Shown here one piece after another: positions 5,333 to 5,693 of a stretch of DNA of 5,693 bases (the first letter of the stretch is position 1; each line of letters opens with the position of its first letter). Position numbers and translations under genes: made by a program. The DNA is from UBA4661 sp002405405 (GTDB taxonomy: Bacteria; Bacteroidota; Ignavibacteria; Kapaibacteriales; UBA4661). The DNA is taken from assembly GCA_036847245.1 (NCBI GenBank), contig DAIUAL010000226.1:1-5693 (forward strand). The letters are read 5' to 3'. Under the pieces are notes generated by a model. That model ran no database searches. It was not told where the DNA came from and saw only the letters and a program-made list of their open reading frames with translations.

Positions 5333-5693
5333 ATGCGTATTCTGTATAGTCACCGTGCATTGCACGCTCGCATTTTTGGTTTGTGGTTATTAGCAATGAC
5401 TTTGATGGCATTGACATCATGCAGTCAAACTGATCCGTTTAATGTGAACGACACAAGTATTGCAGCTGCTAATGATGATGTTTTAACCGCCGTTACATGG
5501 GTGACAGATACCACAGGTAAGCCTTTTGTTGATCAACTGCGCGGACAATGCCCTCAAGCGGAATTATCCTTGGAGCGTGTAACAACAACGACTGGCACCT
5601 TAGGAGGTATTGCTTCAGGACATATTAGTTCGAACATTGGAACAATTACGAATTTTAGTGTAGCGATTAATGGCGCAAGATATAGCATGGGGC
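5333..5693 (+). CDS. Predicted lipoprotein, 3' end beyond the window (partial)
   Basis: The first 120 codons are present and the frame is still open at the right edge. The protein begins MRILYSHRALHARI, continues with a hydrophobic core (about 14-28) and has a lipobox LTSC, so Cys30 should be lipidated after signal peptidase II cleavage and the protein anchored in the membrane facing the periplasm or cell surface. The next residues are SQTDPF, then a Thr/Ser/Asn/Gly-rich mature region with short beta-like strands (LTAVTWVTD, AELSLERVTTTTG, ITNFSVAING). I do not recognise a family in the visible part. The beta-rich character would suit a surface or envelope protein with an Ig-like or carbohydrate-binding fold, but this is speculative. 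Start choice rests on the GGGAG ribosome binding site and the complete signal peptide. It is separated from the upstream unit by a terminator, so it has its own promoter. Confidence 0.85.
   Translation, partial: MRILYSHRALHARIFGLWLLAMTLMALTSCSQTDPFNVNDTSIAAANDDVLTAVTWVTDTTGKPFVDQLRGQCPQAELSLERVTTTTGTLGGIASGHISSNIGTITNFSVAINGARYSMG

Noticed and set aside
1..5693. CRISPR array, tRNA, rRNA, insertion sequence, attachment site or phage genes.
   Set aside because: No spaced direct repeats, cloverleaf-like sequence, terminal inverted repeats with a transposase, or phage protein families were seen on either strand.

Overview
The window looks like ordinary chromosomal DNA from a Gram-negative bacterium of the Bacteroidota/Chlorobiota (FCB) side of the tree, possibly a Kapabacteria- or Ignavibacteria-like lineage. 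This is inferred from several sequence features: a DUF3098-type small membrane protein (a family I know mainly from Bacteroidota), a DUF6588-like outer-membrane protein, signal peptides that end in Ala before Gln, a periplasmic-TPR signalling enzyme of the kind common in this group, mostly poor Shine-Dalgarno sequences, and candidate promoters resembling the Bacteroidota TTTG / TAnnTTTG consensus. The species cannot be named from the sequence. The window is moderately AT-rich, and I see no mobile element, CRISPR array, tRNA or rRNA.

Layout, left to right. Positions 1-45 may be the last codons of an upstream gene, followed by a candidate hairpin terminator (about 64-99) and a gene-free stretch to 302. 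Positions 303-2252 (+) encode a membrane-spanning class III adenylate cyclase with a signal peptide, seven TPR-like repeats predicted to lie in the periplasm, one transmembrane helix and a complete cytoplasmic catalytic domain. Only 28 bp separate it from the convergent gene at 2281-3543 (-), a DUF6588-like outer-membrane beta-barrel protein carrying an EF-hand-like loop. A 184-bp divergent intergenic region (3544-3727) holds a perfect inverted repeat. Next come an ABC-2 family permease of the PF06182 type (3728-4513, +) and a DUF3098 protein (4620-4961, +) with a candidate promoter of its own. A strong intrinsic terminator (5002-5034) closes this unit. After a long AT-rich leader region, a lipoprotein gene (5333 onward, +) runs off the right edge.

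The genes do not form an obvious single pathway, though most products belong to the cell envelope: a transmembrane cAMP-producing receptor, an outer-membrane protein, an inner-membrane transporter subunit, a small inner-membrane protein and a lipoprotein. The most intriguing non-coding observation is a 14-bp sequence with internal dyad symmetry, found once in the divergent OMP/permease region and once upstream of the lipoprotein; it could be a shared operator. I found no clear evidence of a wholly new system. The observations below are moderate leads.
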